Positions 1 through 6,577 of a stretch of 23,152 nt of DNA are shown here, in pieces (the stretch's first letter is position 1; each line of letters begins with the position of its first letter). The notes beneath the pieces are model-generated. The model searched no databases. It saw only the letters and a list, made by a program, of their open reading frames with translations, and had not been told where the DNA came from. Source of the stretch: a virus. Made by a program: the position numbers and the translations under genes. Where the stretch lies: the IMG/VR virus record IMGVR_UViG_3300020457_000105, positions 1 to 23,152 of that record, one strand, 5' to 3'.

Positions 1-141
1 GCGCATGAAAAAGAAGTAGCTCGGTTACGGAGACAACGTAAAGAAATACAAAAGTATATAAACTGGGCAATGATGGGCGGAGTTATTTGGATTTTTGGAA
101 TGGGAATACTGTGGTTAATAATTGCATTATTCCGAGTATAA
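1..141 (+). CDS. C-terminal end of a small single-pass membrane protein (5'-truncated)
   Basis: An open frame enters from the left edge and stops at TAA 139-141, giving 46 visible residues. The first ~20 are strongly charged (Arg, Lys, Glu; helix-like, starting AHEKEVARLRR), and the remaining ~25 form one hydrophobic segment rich in Trp, Ile, Gly and Leu that ends the protein. This looks like a cytoplasmic or coiled region followed by a C-terminal membrane anchor. The true start lies outside the window. I do not recognise the family. A lysis-related role (spanin or holin accessory) is possible because a holin-like gene lies about 1.1 kb downstream, but nothing in the sequence proves it. Confidence 0.6.
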   Translation, partial: AHEKEVARLRRQRKEIQKYINWAMMGGVIWIFGMGILWLIIALFRV

Positions 142-152
142 GGGAGAAAAAT

Positions 153-200
153 ATGTGTGAAGTTTGTAAATGCAATCCTTGTAGCTGTGGAGAAGGGTAA
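153..200 (+). CDS. 15-residue Cys-rich metallothionein-like peptide
   Basis: This is a very short ORF with excellent translation signals: GGGAG at 142-146, six bases before ATG 153, and a stop that overlaps the next start (TAATG at 198-202). The peptide is MCEVCKCNPCSCGEG, with five Cys in 15 residues in a C-x2-C-x-C-x2-C-x-C pattern. The core CxCxPCxC resembles the N-terminal metal-binding segment of bacterial metallothioneins such as cyanobacterial SmtA. Seen: Cys spacing, ribosome site and coupling. Inferred: metal (Zn, Cd or Cu) or redox binding. It could instead be a leader peptide that couples translation to the basic genes downstream. It is too short for homology to be conclusive. Confidence 0.5.
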   Translation: MCEVCKCNPCSCGEG

Positions 201-262
201 TGCCAAAAGGTGTAGGATACCCTAAAAAGAAGAAAAAGCGTGGTAAGAAAAAACGGTCTTAG
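200..262 (+). CDS. 20-residue Lys/Arg-rich peptide, first of the basic ORF cascade
   Basis: ATG 200 overlaps the stop of the Cys-rich peptide (TAATG) and has GGAG at 189-192, seven bases upstream, so initiation is well supported. After a short MPKGVGYP start, almost every residue is Lys, Arg or Gly. The frame ends at TAG 260-262, inside the next basic ORF, which lies in the +1 (equivalently -2) frame. The overlap contains an A6 run (248-253) read as AAG AAA AAA C. Its good ribosome site contrasts with the poor one of the following ORF, so it may be the entry point for translation of that ORF by coupling or frameshifting. Function unknown; nucleic-acid binding is inferred from charge only. Confidence 0.45.
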   Translation: MPKGVGYPKKKKKRGKKKRS

Positions 263-485
263 TAAACTTTTAAAACGTTTTGATAAACTTATGAAAAGCG
301 GGCTACTTACAAAAGTAGCCTCAAGGGTAAATAAGGGTATGAGAAAAACCTATAGAGGAAAGAAAGCTCCAAAAGGCTTCCATTTTATGCCAGGCGGCAA
401 ACTTATGAAAGATTCTGCCATGAAGAGGAAAAAACGTGGCGGTAAGAAAAAAACGAAAACCCGTAAGAAAAAAAGGCGGTACTAG
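240..485 (+). CDS. Small highly basic protein (81 aa), cascade member 2
   Basis: This 81-residue frame begins at GTG 240 with no clear Shine-Dalgarno; the next in-frame ATG is 291. The N-terminal half looks helical (LSKLLKRFDKLMKSGLL). The middle carries a KGFHFMPGGKLMKDSAM stretch, and the last 20 residues are a nearly pure Lys/Arg tail. Gene overlaps at both ends are long (23 bases upstream, 50 downstream), and the DNA of the overlaps encodes basic residues in both frames. I do not recognise the family with confidence. Nucleic-acid binding or a role as a basic internal virion protein is inferred from composition. Start choice is uncertain. Confidence 0.55.
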   Translation: MVRKNGLSKLLKRFDKLMKSGLLTKVASRVNKGMRKTYRGKKAPKGFHFMPGGKLMKDSAMKRKKRGGKKKTKTRKKKRRY

Positions 486-747
486 ACGAAAAGCGAAACC
501 TTTAAGTGCAAGTGTACAAAAGACTTTAAAAGCAAAAGCTAAAAAATCTAAAAAGTATACATATGGACAGCTTGCAAGAGTATATAGACGAGGACAAGGT
601 GCCTTTTTAAGTTCTGGGTCTCGTCCAGGTGTATCAATGTCACAGTGGGCTTTTGGTCGTGTAAACTCTTTCATGAGAGGCGGTCACTCACAGGATAATG
701 ATATAAAGAGAAAGTCACGTGCCAAGAAAAAGAGTACCAAAAGATAA
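436..747 (+). CDS. Small basic phage protein with YTYGQLARVYRRGQGAF / RVNSFMRGG motif (103 aa)
   Basis: It starts at GTG 436 with GAGG at 425-428, seven bases upstream. The first ~35 residues are Lys/Arg-rich. The core (roughly residues 36-85) contains KYTYGQLARVYRRGQGAF, then RPGVSMSQWAFGRVNSF and MRGG, ending with a short acidic H-S-Q-D-N-D stretch. This motif set recurs in uncharacterised proteins of tailed phages and some large DNA viruses, from memory of domain-of-unknown-function families (possibly DUF5824-like, not verified). Other family members place this motif next to other short basic domains in one longer protein, which fits the separate ORFs here acting together. Biochemical role unknown. 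The reverse-strand frame over this region is a shadow. Confidence 0.65.
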   Translation: MAVRKKRKPVRKKGGTRRKAKPLSASVQKTLKAKAKKSKKYTYGQLARVYRRGQGAFLSSGSRPGVSMSQWAFGRVNSFMRGGHSQDNDIKRKSRAKKKSTKR

Positions 748-952
748 GAAAAGCAAAGTACCGAAGAAGTACTTAGGAGGAACAAAAGGTTCAAAACGTA
801 CACGACTTGCTTCTGTAATAAAAAGAATAGCAAAGTTGTATAAAGCGGGAAAGACTGTCCCAAGATCGCTAATCAAACAACGAATAGCGCTAGGAAAATC
901 AGATGGCTCACGCAAAACGCGGAAAAAGTCTACTAAAAAGAGCAGGCGTTAG
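719..952 (+). CDS. Small highly basic phage protein with KKYLGG motif (77 aa)
   Basis: It begins at GTG 719 with only a weak purine stretch upstream (AAAGAGA) and overlaps the previous gene by 29 bases in the +1 frame. The core, KVPKKYLGGTKGSKRTRLAS followed by VIKRIAKLYKAGKTVPRSLI, is a charged helical pattern I recognise as recurring in phage hypothetical proteins. The C-terminus is a Ser/Lys/Arg tail (KTRKKSTKKSRR). Composition implies a very high pI and nucleic-acid or polyanion binding, but no catalytic motif is visible. Its end overlaps the next gene by 50 bases. Start is uncertain, since neither an ATG nor a strong ribosome site is present. Confidence 0.6.
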   Translation: MPRKRVPKDKKSKVPKKYLGGTKGSKRTRLASVIKRIAKLYKAGKTVPRSLIKQRIALGKSDGSRKTRKKSTKKSRR

Positions 953-1199
953 AGGCTATAATAAGCCTAAGCGCACGCCTAAGCATCCAAAGAAGTCACA
1001 TATAGTTGTGGCTAGAGTGGGGCATAAAGTAAAGACTATTCGTTTTGGCCAGCAAGGTGCTAAAACCGCAGGCAAACCGAAGAAAGGCGAAAGTGATCGT
1101 ATGAAGAAGAAACGAGCCTCATTCAAAGCTCGGCATAGAAAGAATATTGCAAGAGGTAAAATGAGCGCGGCCTATTGGGCCAACAAAGTCAAGTGGTAG
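903..1199 (+). CDS. Basic phage protein ending in FKARHRKNI...SAAYWANKVKW (98 aa)
   Basis: It starts at ATG 903 with AGGA at 892-895, seven bases upstream, inside the preceding gene. It is Lys/Arg-rich throughout. Two blocks stand out: GYNKPKRTPKHPKKSHIVV followed by IRFGQQGAKTAGKPKKGES (residues ~19-65), and a C-terminal block SFKARHRKNIARGKMSAAYW then ANKVKW (residues ~73-98). This C-terminal block recurs in uncharacterised phage proteins (from memory a DUF6321-like family; not verified). It is the best conserved-looking and best initiated member of the cascade. Position just before holin-like and terminase genes suggests late expression. A role in packaging or as an internal DNA-associated protein is inference only. 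Confidence 0.75.
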   Translation: MAHAKRGKSLLKRAGVRGYNKPKRTPKHPKKSHIVVARVGHKVKTIRFGQQGAKTAGKPKKGESDRMKKKRASFKARHRKNIARGKMSAAYWANKVKW

Positions 1200-1233
1200 C
1201 TCAAAAAAGAGCAAAGCAAGAAAGGAGAGTTAA

Positions 1234-1602
1234 ATGGCAGATCTGGATAGATTTCAAGGAGACATGTCCCGTAACGAGGTAGAACTAGACCTCAGTAAGT
1301 TTATGGAGCTGCTCCAAGAACAATCCAAGCTAAAGGACAGGATACGAGAGCTTGAAGACCAAGATACTCGTAACCCTTGGCAAAAATTTATATTTATGGC
1401 ACAAGCTGTAGATAGTTGGAGAATCTTTCCACGCTTGTTTTTAAGTGTTTATATTTTCTTACTGTACTACAGCACAATGTGGTTCATGGCGTTACCAGAG
1501 CCTAGCTTAGAGCAATCAGGACTTATTTCAATTATAGTAGGTGCTGGAGCTGCATGGTTTGGTCTGTATGCTGGAACTAGTAAAGGAAAAACTGACCATT
1601 AG
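1234..1602 (+). CDS. Holin-like two-pass membrane protein
   Basis: This 122-residue protein has AAGGAG at 1222-1227, six bases before ATG 1234. Residues ~18-42 are a charged helical or coiled region (ELLQEQSKLKDRIRELEDQD). Two hydrophobic segments follow: ~65-86 (PRLFLSVYIFLLYYSTMWFM) and ~96-114 (GLISIIVGAGAAWFGLYAGT), with a polar C-terminal tail. This layout, including DSWRIFPR and GAGAAWFGLY, matches a small membrane protein often found beside the large terminase in marine phages and usually annotated as a putative holin. It would sit in the inner membrane. Holin activity is inferred from architecture and context; no endolysin lies in this window. Confidence 0.75.
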   Translation: MADLDRFQGDMSRNEVELDLSKFMELLQEQSKLKDRIRELEDQDTRNPWQKFIFMAQAVDSWRIFPRLFLSVYIFLLYYSTMWFMALPEPSLEQSGLISIIVGAGAAWFGLYAGTSKGKTDH

Positions 1603-1610
1603 AGGTTAAT

Positions 1611-2915
1611 ATGGCAATTGAAATTAGTAGGAAAGACGTAACGTCAGACCAACTATTAGACTTACAATCTGAGACAAGGTTTCTTAAATTACCAGTAGAC
1701 CCATATTTGGAGCTACTCGGCGTGACGCCACTTGCTAGTCAGGTGGCGATTATCAACGCGATAAATAACCCGAAATACCGTTTTGTGTGTGCGGCAGTTT
1801 CGAGAAGGCAGGGTAAAACCTACATCGCAAATATAATCGGGCAGCTGGTATCATTAGTGCCCAACTCTAACATACTCATAATGTCCCCCAACTATGCCTT
1901 GTCTCAGATTTCTTTTGATTTACAAAGAAATCTGATAAAGCACTTTGACTTAGAAGTAGCAAAAGACAATGCAAAAGATAAGGTTATTGAACTAACAAAT
2001 GGATCCACAATTCGAATGGGAAGCGTTAATCAGGTTGACAGTTGTGTTGGTCGTAGCTACGATCTTATCATTTTCGATGAGGCTGCTTTGGCCGATGGCA
2101 GGGACGCATTCAATGTTGCCCTCCGACCCACACTTGATAAAGACAATTCAAAAGCAATATTCATAAGCACACCAAGAGGAAAGAACAACTGGTTTTCAGA
2201 TTTTTTCTACAGGGGGTTTACAGATGAATTTAAAGAATGGGCGTCTATTCGCGCTACTTATAAAGATAATCCTCGTATGTCTGAAATGGATATTGCGGAA
2301 GCTAGAAAATCTATGTCCGAGGCCGAATTTCGACAAGAGTACGAAGCAGACTTTAACACATACGAAGGTCAGATTTGGAACTTTAATCACGAAGACTGCA
2401 TCCAAAACTTCGACGAGATCGATACATCCAAAATGGACGTATTTGCAGGGCTGGATGTAGGATACAGAGATCCTACTGCTTTCTGTGTAATAGGATACGA
2501 TTGGGACGAAGAAAAGTTTTACCTACTGGATGAGTACTTAGATGCAGAACAGACTACAGAAACTCATGCAAAGCAAATACAAACTATGATTGATAAATGG
2601 GATATTGACTATATTTATATTGATTCTGCTGCACAGCAGACCCGTTTTGACTTCGCTCAGAATTATGATATATCAACAATTAACGCAAAAAAATCCGTTC
2701 TCGACGGTATAGCACACGTTGCAGGAATAGTAGACAATGATAAATTACTTGTTGAACAAACCTGTAAAGAATCTCTTTCAGCGTTAGATCAATACCAGTG
2801 GGACTCCAATCCTAACCTAATGAAAGAGAAACCGAAACACAATTACGCATCGCACATGGCCGATGCGTTACGGTATGCATTATACTCATTTGAGACTTCA
2901 GCAACAAGTTTTTAG
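1611..2915 (+). CDS. terL: Terminase large subunit (packaging ATPase-nuclease)
   Basis: This 434-residue protein has AGAGG at 1601-1605, overlapping the previous stop, five bases before ATG 1611. ATPase domain: Walker A-like SRRQGKT (64-70), Walker B LIIFDE with D156/E157, and coupling motif FISTPRG (184-190). Nuclease domain, RNase H fold: first acidic strand FAGLDVG (D282), second YIYIDSA (D338), and the C-terminal HMADALRY (D418). The full length and all motifs indicate an intact motor that translocates DNA through the portal and cuts concatemers. It is followed by HNH and portal genes, the usual HK97-type order. No recognisable small terminase lies directly upstream, which is unusual; TerS may be elsewhere or too divergent to see. 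Confidence 0.97.
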   Translation: MAIEISRKDVTSDQLLDLQSETRFLKLPVDPYLELLGVTPLASQVAIINAINNPKYRFVCAAVSRRQGKTYIANIIGQLVSLVPNSNILIMSPNYALSQISFDLQRNLIKHFDLEVAKDNAKDKVIELTNGSTIRMGSVNQVDSCVGRSYDLIIFDEAALADGRDAFNVALRPTLDKDNSKAIFISTPRGKNNWFSDFFYRGFTDEFKEWASIRATYKDNPRMSEMDIAEARKSMSEAEFRQEYEADFNTYEGQIWNFNHEDCIQNFDEIDTSKMDVFAGLDVGYRDPTAFCVIGYDWDEEKFYLLDEYLDAEQTTETHAKQIQTMIDKWDIDYIYIDSAAQQTRFDFAQNYDISTINAKKSVLDGIAHVAGIVDNDKLLVEQTCKESLSALDQYQWDSNPNLMKEKPKHNYASHMADALRYALYSFETSATSF

Positions 2916-2937
2916 GATACCTAGTCAAAAATAGTTA

Positions 2938-2966
2938 TTGACATAGTACCTCAAACTAGATATAAT
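2938..2966 (+). promoter_or_regulatory. Perfect sigma70 promoter upstream of HNH/portal
   Basis: The 84-base gap after TerL contains TTGACA (2938-2943), a 17-base spacer and TATAAT (2961-2966), an exact consensus match with ideal spacing. An A-rich tract lies just upstream. Predicted initiation is near 2973, leaving a leader of about 27 bases before the HNH start at 3000. It should drive HNH, portal and the capsid gene from host RNA polymerase, independently of transcripts coming through TerL. Confidence 0.85.
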
Positions 2967-2999
2967 TCTCTTACTGAAAATTAGAAAATCAAAAACCCG

Positions 3000-3365
3000 A
3001 TGGCCGAACTCAAACGAGATATAGTAAAATATATCCGAGATAAAGCGAAGAATAAGTACCAAAAGGATTCAAAGTGCTATATTTGCGGGGCAGAGACTCA
3101 ACTTGATTTTCACCATTATTACACCTTAGCACCTTTAGTGCATAAGTGGTTACGAGAAAATAACTTAGACCCAAAGTACATTCTGGCGATAAGAGAAGAC
3201 TTTATAGAGCAACACCACGACGAATTATATGTACATACTGTTACTCTATGCCATAATCATCACAGACAATTACATAAAGTATACGGAAGAGATCCTGGCT
3301 TAGGCACAGTGCATAAGCAAAAGCGTTGGGTAGAGATACAAAGAGAAAAACATGGCATGGTATGA
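3000..3365 (+). CDS. HNH endonuclease
   Basis: This 121-residue protein shows a zinc-binding pair CYIC (C26, C29), then the catalytic DFHH (H38-H39), and a C-terminal LCHNHHRQLH (C84, H85, N86, H87/H88, H92), the arrangement of a Zn-HNH (beta-beta-alpha-metal) nuclease. Small HNH proteins encoded next to terminase and portal in HK97-type phages assist terminase in cutting DNA during packaging; that role is inferred here from location and family. The ATG at 3000 has no Shine-Dalgarno (preceding bases AAAATCAAAAACCCG), so translation may be weak, although it has its own consensus promoter. The 3' end overlaps the portal start by 14 bases. Confidence 0.93.
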   Translation: MAELKRDIVKYIRDKAKNKYQKDSKCYICGAETQLDFHHYYTLAPLVHKWLRENNLDPKYILAIREDFIEQHHDELYVHTVTLCHNHHRQLHKVYGRDPGLGTVHKQKRWVEIQREKHGMV

Positions 3366-4542
3366 CATATTCTTGAGAAGAGAAGAAGATGTGGAGAAGC
3401 TGAATCCAATTCAGCAGTATCTAGGTCAAGCTACCGAAACGTCTCGTGAATATACTCAGAATTATGAAACATACTATGAAACTCTTGAGATTGTAAACCG
3501 TGGAGTAAATATCGTTGTAGACGATGTATCAGAAATTCCTCACACGGTTGGAGCTGCTGCAGGGCATCATGCTTCAGTAAAAGGAATTAAAAAATCAAGA
3601 GTATCTCTTCTACTGAATAGAGAACCCAATCCTTTTCAGGATGTTAGTGCTTTTAAACGTAACTTAATAACTGACTTTTTACTTGACGGAAATATTTTTA
3701 TTTATTACGATGGTGCTCACTTATACCATCTTCCTGCAGATAAAGTAACAATTCACGGAGACTCTAAAACTTTTGTTGAAAAATATACTTACAATGATGT
3801 AGACTACGCTCCTGCAGAAATCATACACGTAAAAGAAAATGCCTTTTATTCTATATTTAGGGGGACATCCAGATTAAAGCCTGCAGTACGCACTATGCAA
3901 CTTACTGCAAACATGAGGCAGTTTCAAGATAACTTTTTTAAGAACGGAGCCGTACCAGGATTAGTACTAAAGTCTCCAAATACACTCTCAGAAAAAATAA
4001 AAGAAAGAATGATTCAATCGTGGTCAATTAGGTATAGACCCGATGCAGGTGGAAGAAGGCCTCTTATATTAGATGGTGGAATAGAAGTTGACTCGATCTC
4101 GAATGTTAACTTTAAAGAATTAGACTTCCAGCCAGCTATCGCAGAAAATGAAAAGATTATTTTAAAAGCGATAGGAGTTCCACCTATACTGCTAGACTCA
4201 GGAAATAATGCAAATATTCGACCAAATATGCGGATGTATTATCTTGAAACGATTCTTCCAATAGTACGAAAACTAAATTTCGCATACTCTAGATTTTTTG
4301 GATTTTCAATAGTGGAAGACGTAACAAACATTCCAGCCTTACAACCAGAATTACGTGATCAATCTCAATATTATTCTGCCCTTGTAAATGCAGGAATAAT
4401 AACGCCAAACGAAGCGCGAGACGCTTTAGGATTTGAAGCTGTAGAAGGATATGACGATCTTCGAGTTCCTGCCAACATTGCAGGTTCTGCTTCAAACCCC
4501 GATGACGGGGGCAGGCCATCTGAAGGAGAAGAAGATGGATAA
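3352..4542 (+). CDS. Portal protein, HK97 family
   Basis: This 396-residue protein fits the HK97/lambda-type portal family. Visible signatures are LLNREPNPFQDVSAFKRNLI (~87-106), GNIFIYYDG (~113-121), the stem and wing helix region SRLKPAVRTMQLTANMRQFQ then FFKNGAVPGLVL (~173-206), AIGVPPILLDS (~273-283), and the C-terminal TPNEARDALGF (~351-361). The last ~25 residues are Gly/Ser/Glu-rich and disordered. It should form the dodecameric ring at the capsid vertex that receives the TerL motor and the connector. The start is ATG 3352, inside the HNH 3' end, with a weak AGAGA site. The end overlaps the protease-capsid start by 8 bases, implying translational coupling. Confidence 0.95.
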   Translation: MAWYDIFLRREEDVEKLNPIQQYLGQATETSREYTQNYETYYETLEIVNRGVNIVVDDVSEIPHTVGAAAGHHASVKGIKKSRVSLLLNREPNPFQDVSAFKRNLITDFLLDGNIFIYYDGAHLYHLPADKVTIHGDSKTFVEKYTYNDVDYAPAEIIHVKENAFYSIFRGTSRLKPAVRTMQLTANMRQFQDNFFKNGAVPGLVLKSPNTLSEKIKERMIQSWSIRYRPDAGGRRPLILDGGIEVDSISNVNFKELDFQPAIAENEKIILKAIGVPPILLDSGNNANIRPNMRMYYLETILPIVRKLNFAYSRFFGFSIVEDVTNIPALQPELRDQSQYYSALVNAGIITPNEARDALGFEAVEGYDDLRVPANIAGSASNPDDGGRPSEGEEDG

Positions 4543-6520
4543 AGTTTTTAATTTAACATCAACCTTTAAATCTTTTGAAGACGATGACGGTAGTGTTTGC
4601 ATTACTGGAATGGCAAGCACGAAAGATTTTGACAGAGCGGGAGATACAATTGTGCCCGAAGCTTGGTCAAAGGGTGGATTAAAAAGTTTTGAGAAAAATC
4701 CTATAATTCTTTTTAATCATGATTATAATAAACCAATTGGGCGTGCAACCCAAATGAAAGTTACTAATGACGGGCTAGAGATGAAAGCAAAAATCTCTAA
4801 ATCTGCTCCCGATTCAGTATCTCAACTGGTTAAAGAAGGTATCCTTGGAGCTTTTTCTGTCGGTTTTCGAATCAAGGATGCTGATTACCTAGAGGAAACC
4901 GATGGATTAAAGATTAAGGATGCTGAGTTGTTTGAGGTATCAGTTGTATCTGTACCTTGTAACCAAGCAGCGACCTTTTCTCTGGCAAAGTCATTCGATT
5001 CTGAGCAGGATTATGAGGACTTTAAGAAAACTTTTAAAAGCGAGGAAGATTCCTCTTCAATGGAGACAGATATGTCTGAAGAAACAAAAACTCCTGAAGT
5101 CGACCTGGAAGCTTTTGCGAAAAAAGTAGCAGAGGAAACTGCTGCTAAAATAGCAATGAAGCAGGCCGAGGAGAAAGCTGCTGCGGAAGCCGTAGCAAAA
5201 GAGGCTGCTGAAGCAGAAGCCGCTAAGGCTGCTGAAGCAGAAAAAGTTAAGACTCAAATCCAAACTGGTATTGAGTCGGGTGCTGAAAAACTCATGTCTG
5301 ATATAAAAGAAGACATGGAGAAAGCCACAGTTGACCAAATTGCAGAAGTAACTGCAAAATATGAGGCTCAACTCAAGGAAAAAGCAGAGGAGCTTGAAGC
5401 TATGCGTAACAGTAAGCGTGATTTCTCTGATCGTTCTAAGACTCTTGAGTCGTATGGCAAAGAGTTTTTAAATGCAAAAATTCTTGGTCTTATAACTCGA
5501 AAGGGTGACGACACAGAATACATGAAGGATCTTCGTGAGAAGACCGTTGGTGTAACTGCAATTACTCCTAGCGTTAAGCTAGATACTCTCATCAGCAACA
5601 CTTTCGAGGAAGAAGTACGTATGTACACTAAGGTTGCAGGCCTTTTCCGAGAAATACCTGTAGATAGCGGAGCAACCGTTATGCCTATCGTTCCTGATGC
5701 AACTAATGCACAGTGGGCGACTACTGGTCTTGATGCAACCACAAACATTGTAGAAAGTAATTTCAACAATGCTGGTGCAGCATCTGATGCTTTCAACGTA
5801 GAGCAGAAAGTGCTCAGAGCTTATCGATTGGTATCTGGTAGCTTTATTACCAATGACACCGATGAGCAGACTGTTGTAAACATGCTTCCCATGATTACTT
5901 CAGCACTTGCACGAGCACACGCTCGCGCTATGGAGTCAGCCATCATGCTTGGTAATGGCACTATTACTGGTTTCACTTCCGCAAATGGAACTGAAAACGG
6001 TAACACTGGTCTTGCAGAATCTGGTGTAGGTTCAGGCCTTTTCTTAACTGCTGCTGGTGAGCTAGACATTAGTGATGCAGACAAGCTCACCACAGATATG
6101 CTTATCAAAGCACGTGGTAATATGGGCAAGTACGGACTCGACCCTGCAGAAGTAGCGTATATCGTTAATATGTCAGGTTACTACGAGTTGTTGCAAGATG
6201 ACGATTTTGCGAAAGCAAATGAAGTTACTCCTGAGCTTGCTGCAAGAGTACAAGGTATCGTTGGTGAAGTATACGGAAGCCCCGTAGTCGCCAGTGACCT
6301 GATCACTCGAAGCGGTTCTAGTCCTGTTGGTACTGCAGCTGTTGCTGTTAATGTCAACAACTATGTTATTCCTCGACTCAGAGGCGTTAACATTGAGACT
6401 GACTACATTGTGAAGGAGCAGCGTACAGCGCTTATTGCTTCACAAGCTCTTGGCTTTGAAGAGCTGGTTGCAGGCTTTGCAGGTAACCGTCCTTCAGTTA
6501 AGCTGATTTATCAAGCTTAA
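4535..6520 (+). CDS. Prohead protease - scaffold - major capsid protein fusion (661 aa)
   Basis: ATG 4535 has AAGGAG at 4523-4528, six bases upstream; an earlier in-frame ATG (4451) is less likely. Residues 1-~155 form an HK97-type U35 prohead protease with probable catalytic His in LFNHDYN (H62), Ser in GAFSVGF (S108), and ELFEVSVVSVP (131-141). Residues ~181-295 are Ala/Glu/Lys-rich coiled coil, the scaffold (delta) region. Residues ~297-661 are an HK97-fold capsid protein: TVGVTAITPSVKLDTLI, FREIPVDSG, an E-loop-like region around 390-445, and a C-terminal end IPRLRGVNIETDYIV to FAGNRPSVKL. Processing near RDFSDRSK (296-302) is inferred. One ORF thus supplies protease, scaffold and shell, normally separate genes. 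A strong terminator follows. See the nested-start entry. Confidence 0.93.
   Translation: MDKVFNLTSTFKSFEDDDGSVCITGMASTKDFDRAGDTIVPEAWSKGGLKSFEKNPIILFNHDYNKPIGRATQMKVTNDGLEMKAKISKSAPDSVSQLVKEGILGAFSVGFRIKDADYLEETDGLKIKDAELFEVSVVSVPCNQAATFSLAKSFDSEQDYEDFKKTFKSEEDSSSMETDMSEETKTPEVDLEAFAKKVAEETAAKIAMKQAEEKAAAEAVAKEAAEAEAAKAAEAEKVKTQIQTGIESGAEKLMSDIKEDMEKATVDQIAEVTAKYEAQLKEKAEELEAMRNSKRDFSDRSKTLESYGKEFLNAKILGLITRKGDDTEYMKDLREKTVGVTAITPSVKLDTLISNTFEEEVRMYTKVAGLFREIPVDSGATVMPIVPDATNAQWATTGLDATTNIVESNFNNAGAASDAFNVEQKVLRAYRLVSGSFITNDTDEQTVVNMLPMITSALARAHARAMESAIMLGNGTITGFTSANGTENGNTGLAESGVGSGLFLTAAGELDISDADKLTTDMLIKARGNMGKYGLDPAEVAYIVNMSGYYELLQDDDFAKANEVTPELAARVQGIVGEVYGSPVVASDLITRSGSSPVGTAAVAVNVNNYVIPRLRGVNIETDYIVKEQRTALIASQALGFEELVAGFAGNRPSVKLIYQA
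5062..5074 (+). promoter_or_regulatory. Possible internal start for a protease-less scaffold-capsid product
   Basis: At the junction between protease and coiled-coil regions, GGAG (5062-5065) precedes an in-frame ATG at 5072 (residue Met180) by six bases; a second in-frame ATG (5060, Met176) lies just before. Initiation here would yield about 482 residues of scaffold plus capsid. Internal starts producing scaffold are known in lambda (C/Nu3). This is an inference from sequence only; purine-rich GGAG occurs by chance in such coding sequence. Confidence 0.35.
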
Positions 6521-6534
6521 TATTAGCTTAATAA

Positions 6535-6565
6535 ACTGGGGGAGGTTCTCCTCCCCCAAGTTTTT
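6535..6565 (+). terminator. Rho-independent terminator after the capsid gene
   Basis: A perfect GC-rich stem GGGGGAGG (6538-6545) pairs with CCTCCCCC (6550-6557) around a TTCT loop, extended by T6537-A6558, and is followed after AAG by five T residues (6561-6565). It lies 17 bases after the capsid stop. It would end most transcripts at the capsid gene and lower expression of downstream neck genes. Confidence 0.9.
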
Positions 6566-6577
6566 ACTAATTTACTT

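Noticed and set aside
321-674. Reverse-strand frame of 117 residues opposite the basic genes
   Set aside because: It lies wholly antisense to Lys/Arg-rich coding sequence, has no ribosome site, and its Phe/Leu-rich product is the expected shadow of A-rich codons.
200-952. Frame changes as sequencing or assembly errors in homopolymers
   Set aside because: Not fully excluded, but each shift occurs in the same direction, each frame has a plausible end, several starts have good ribosome sites, and the genes elsewhere in the window are intact.
4451-4534. Upstream ATG start for the protease-capsid fusion
   Set aside because: The extra 28 residues lie inside the portal coding region and do not resemble a protease N-terminus, while ATG 4535 has an ideal AAGGAG site.
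5368-5796. Reverse-strand frames opposite the protease-capsid fusion
   Set aside because: Product is a Ser/Val-rich shadow with no motif; the + strand carries clear protease and capsid signatures.
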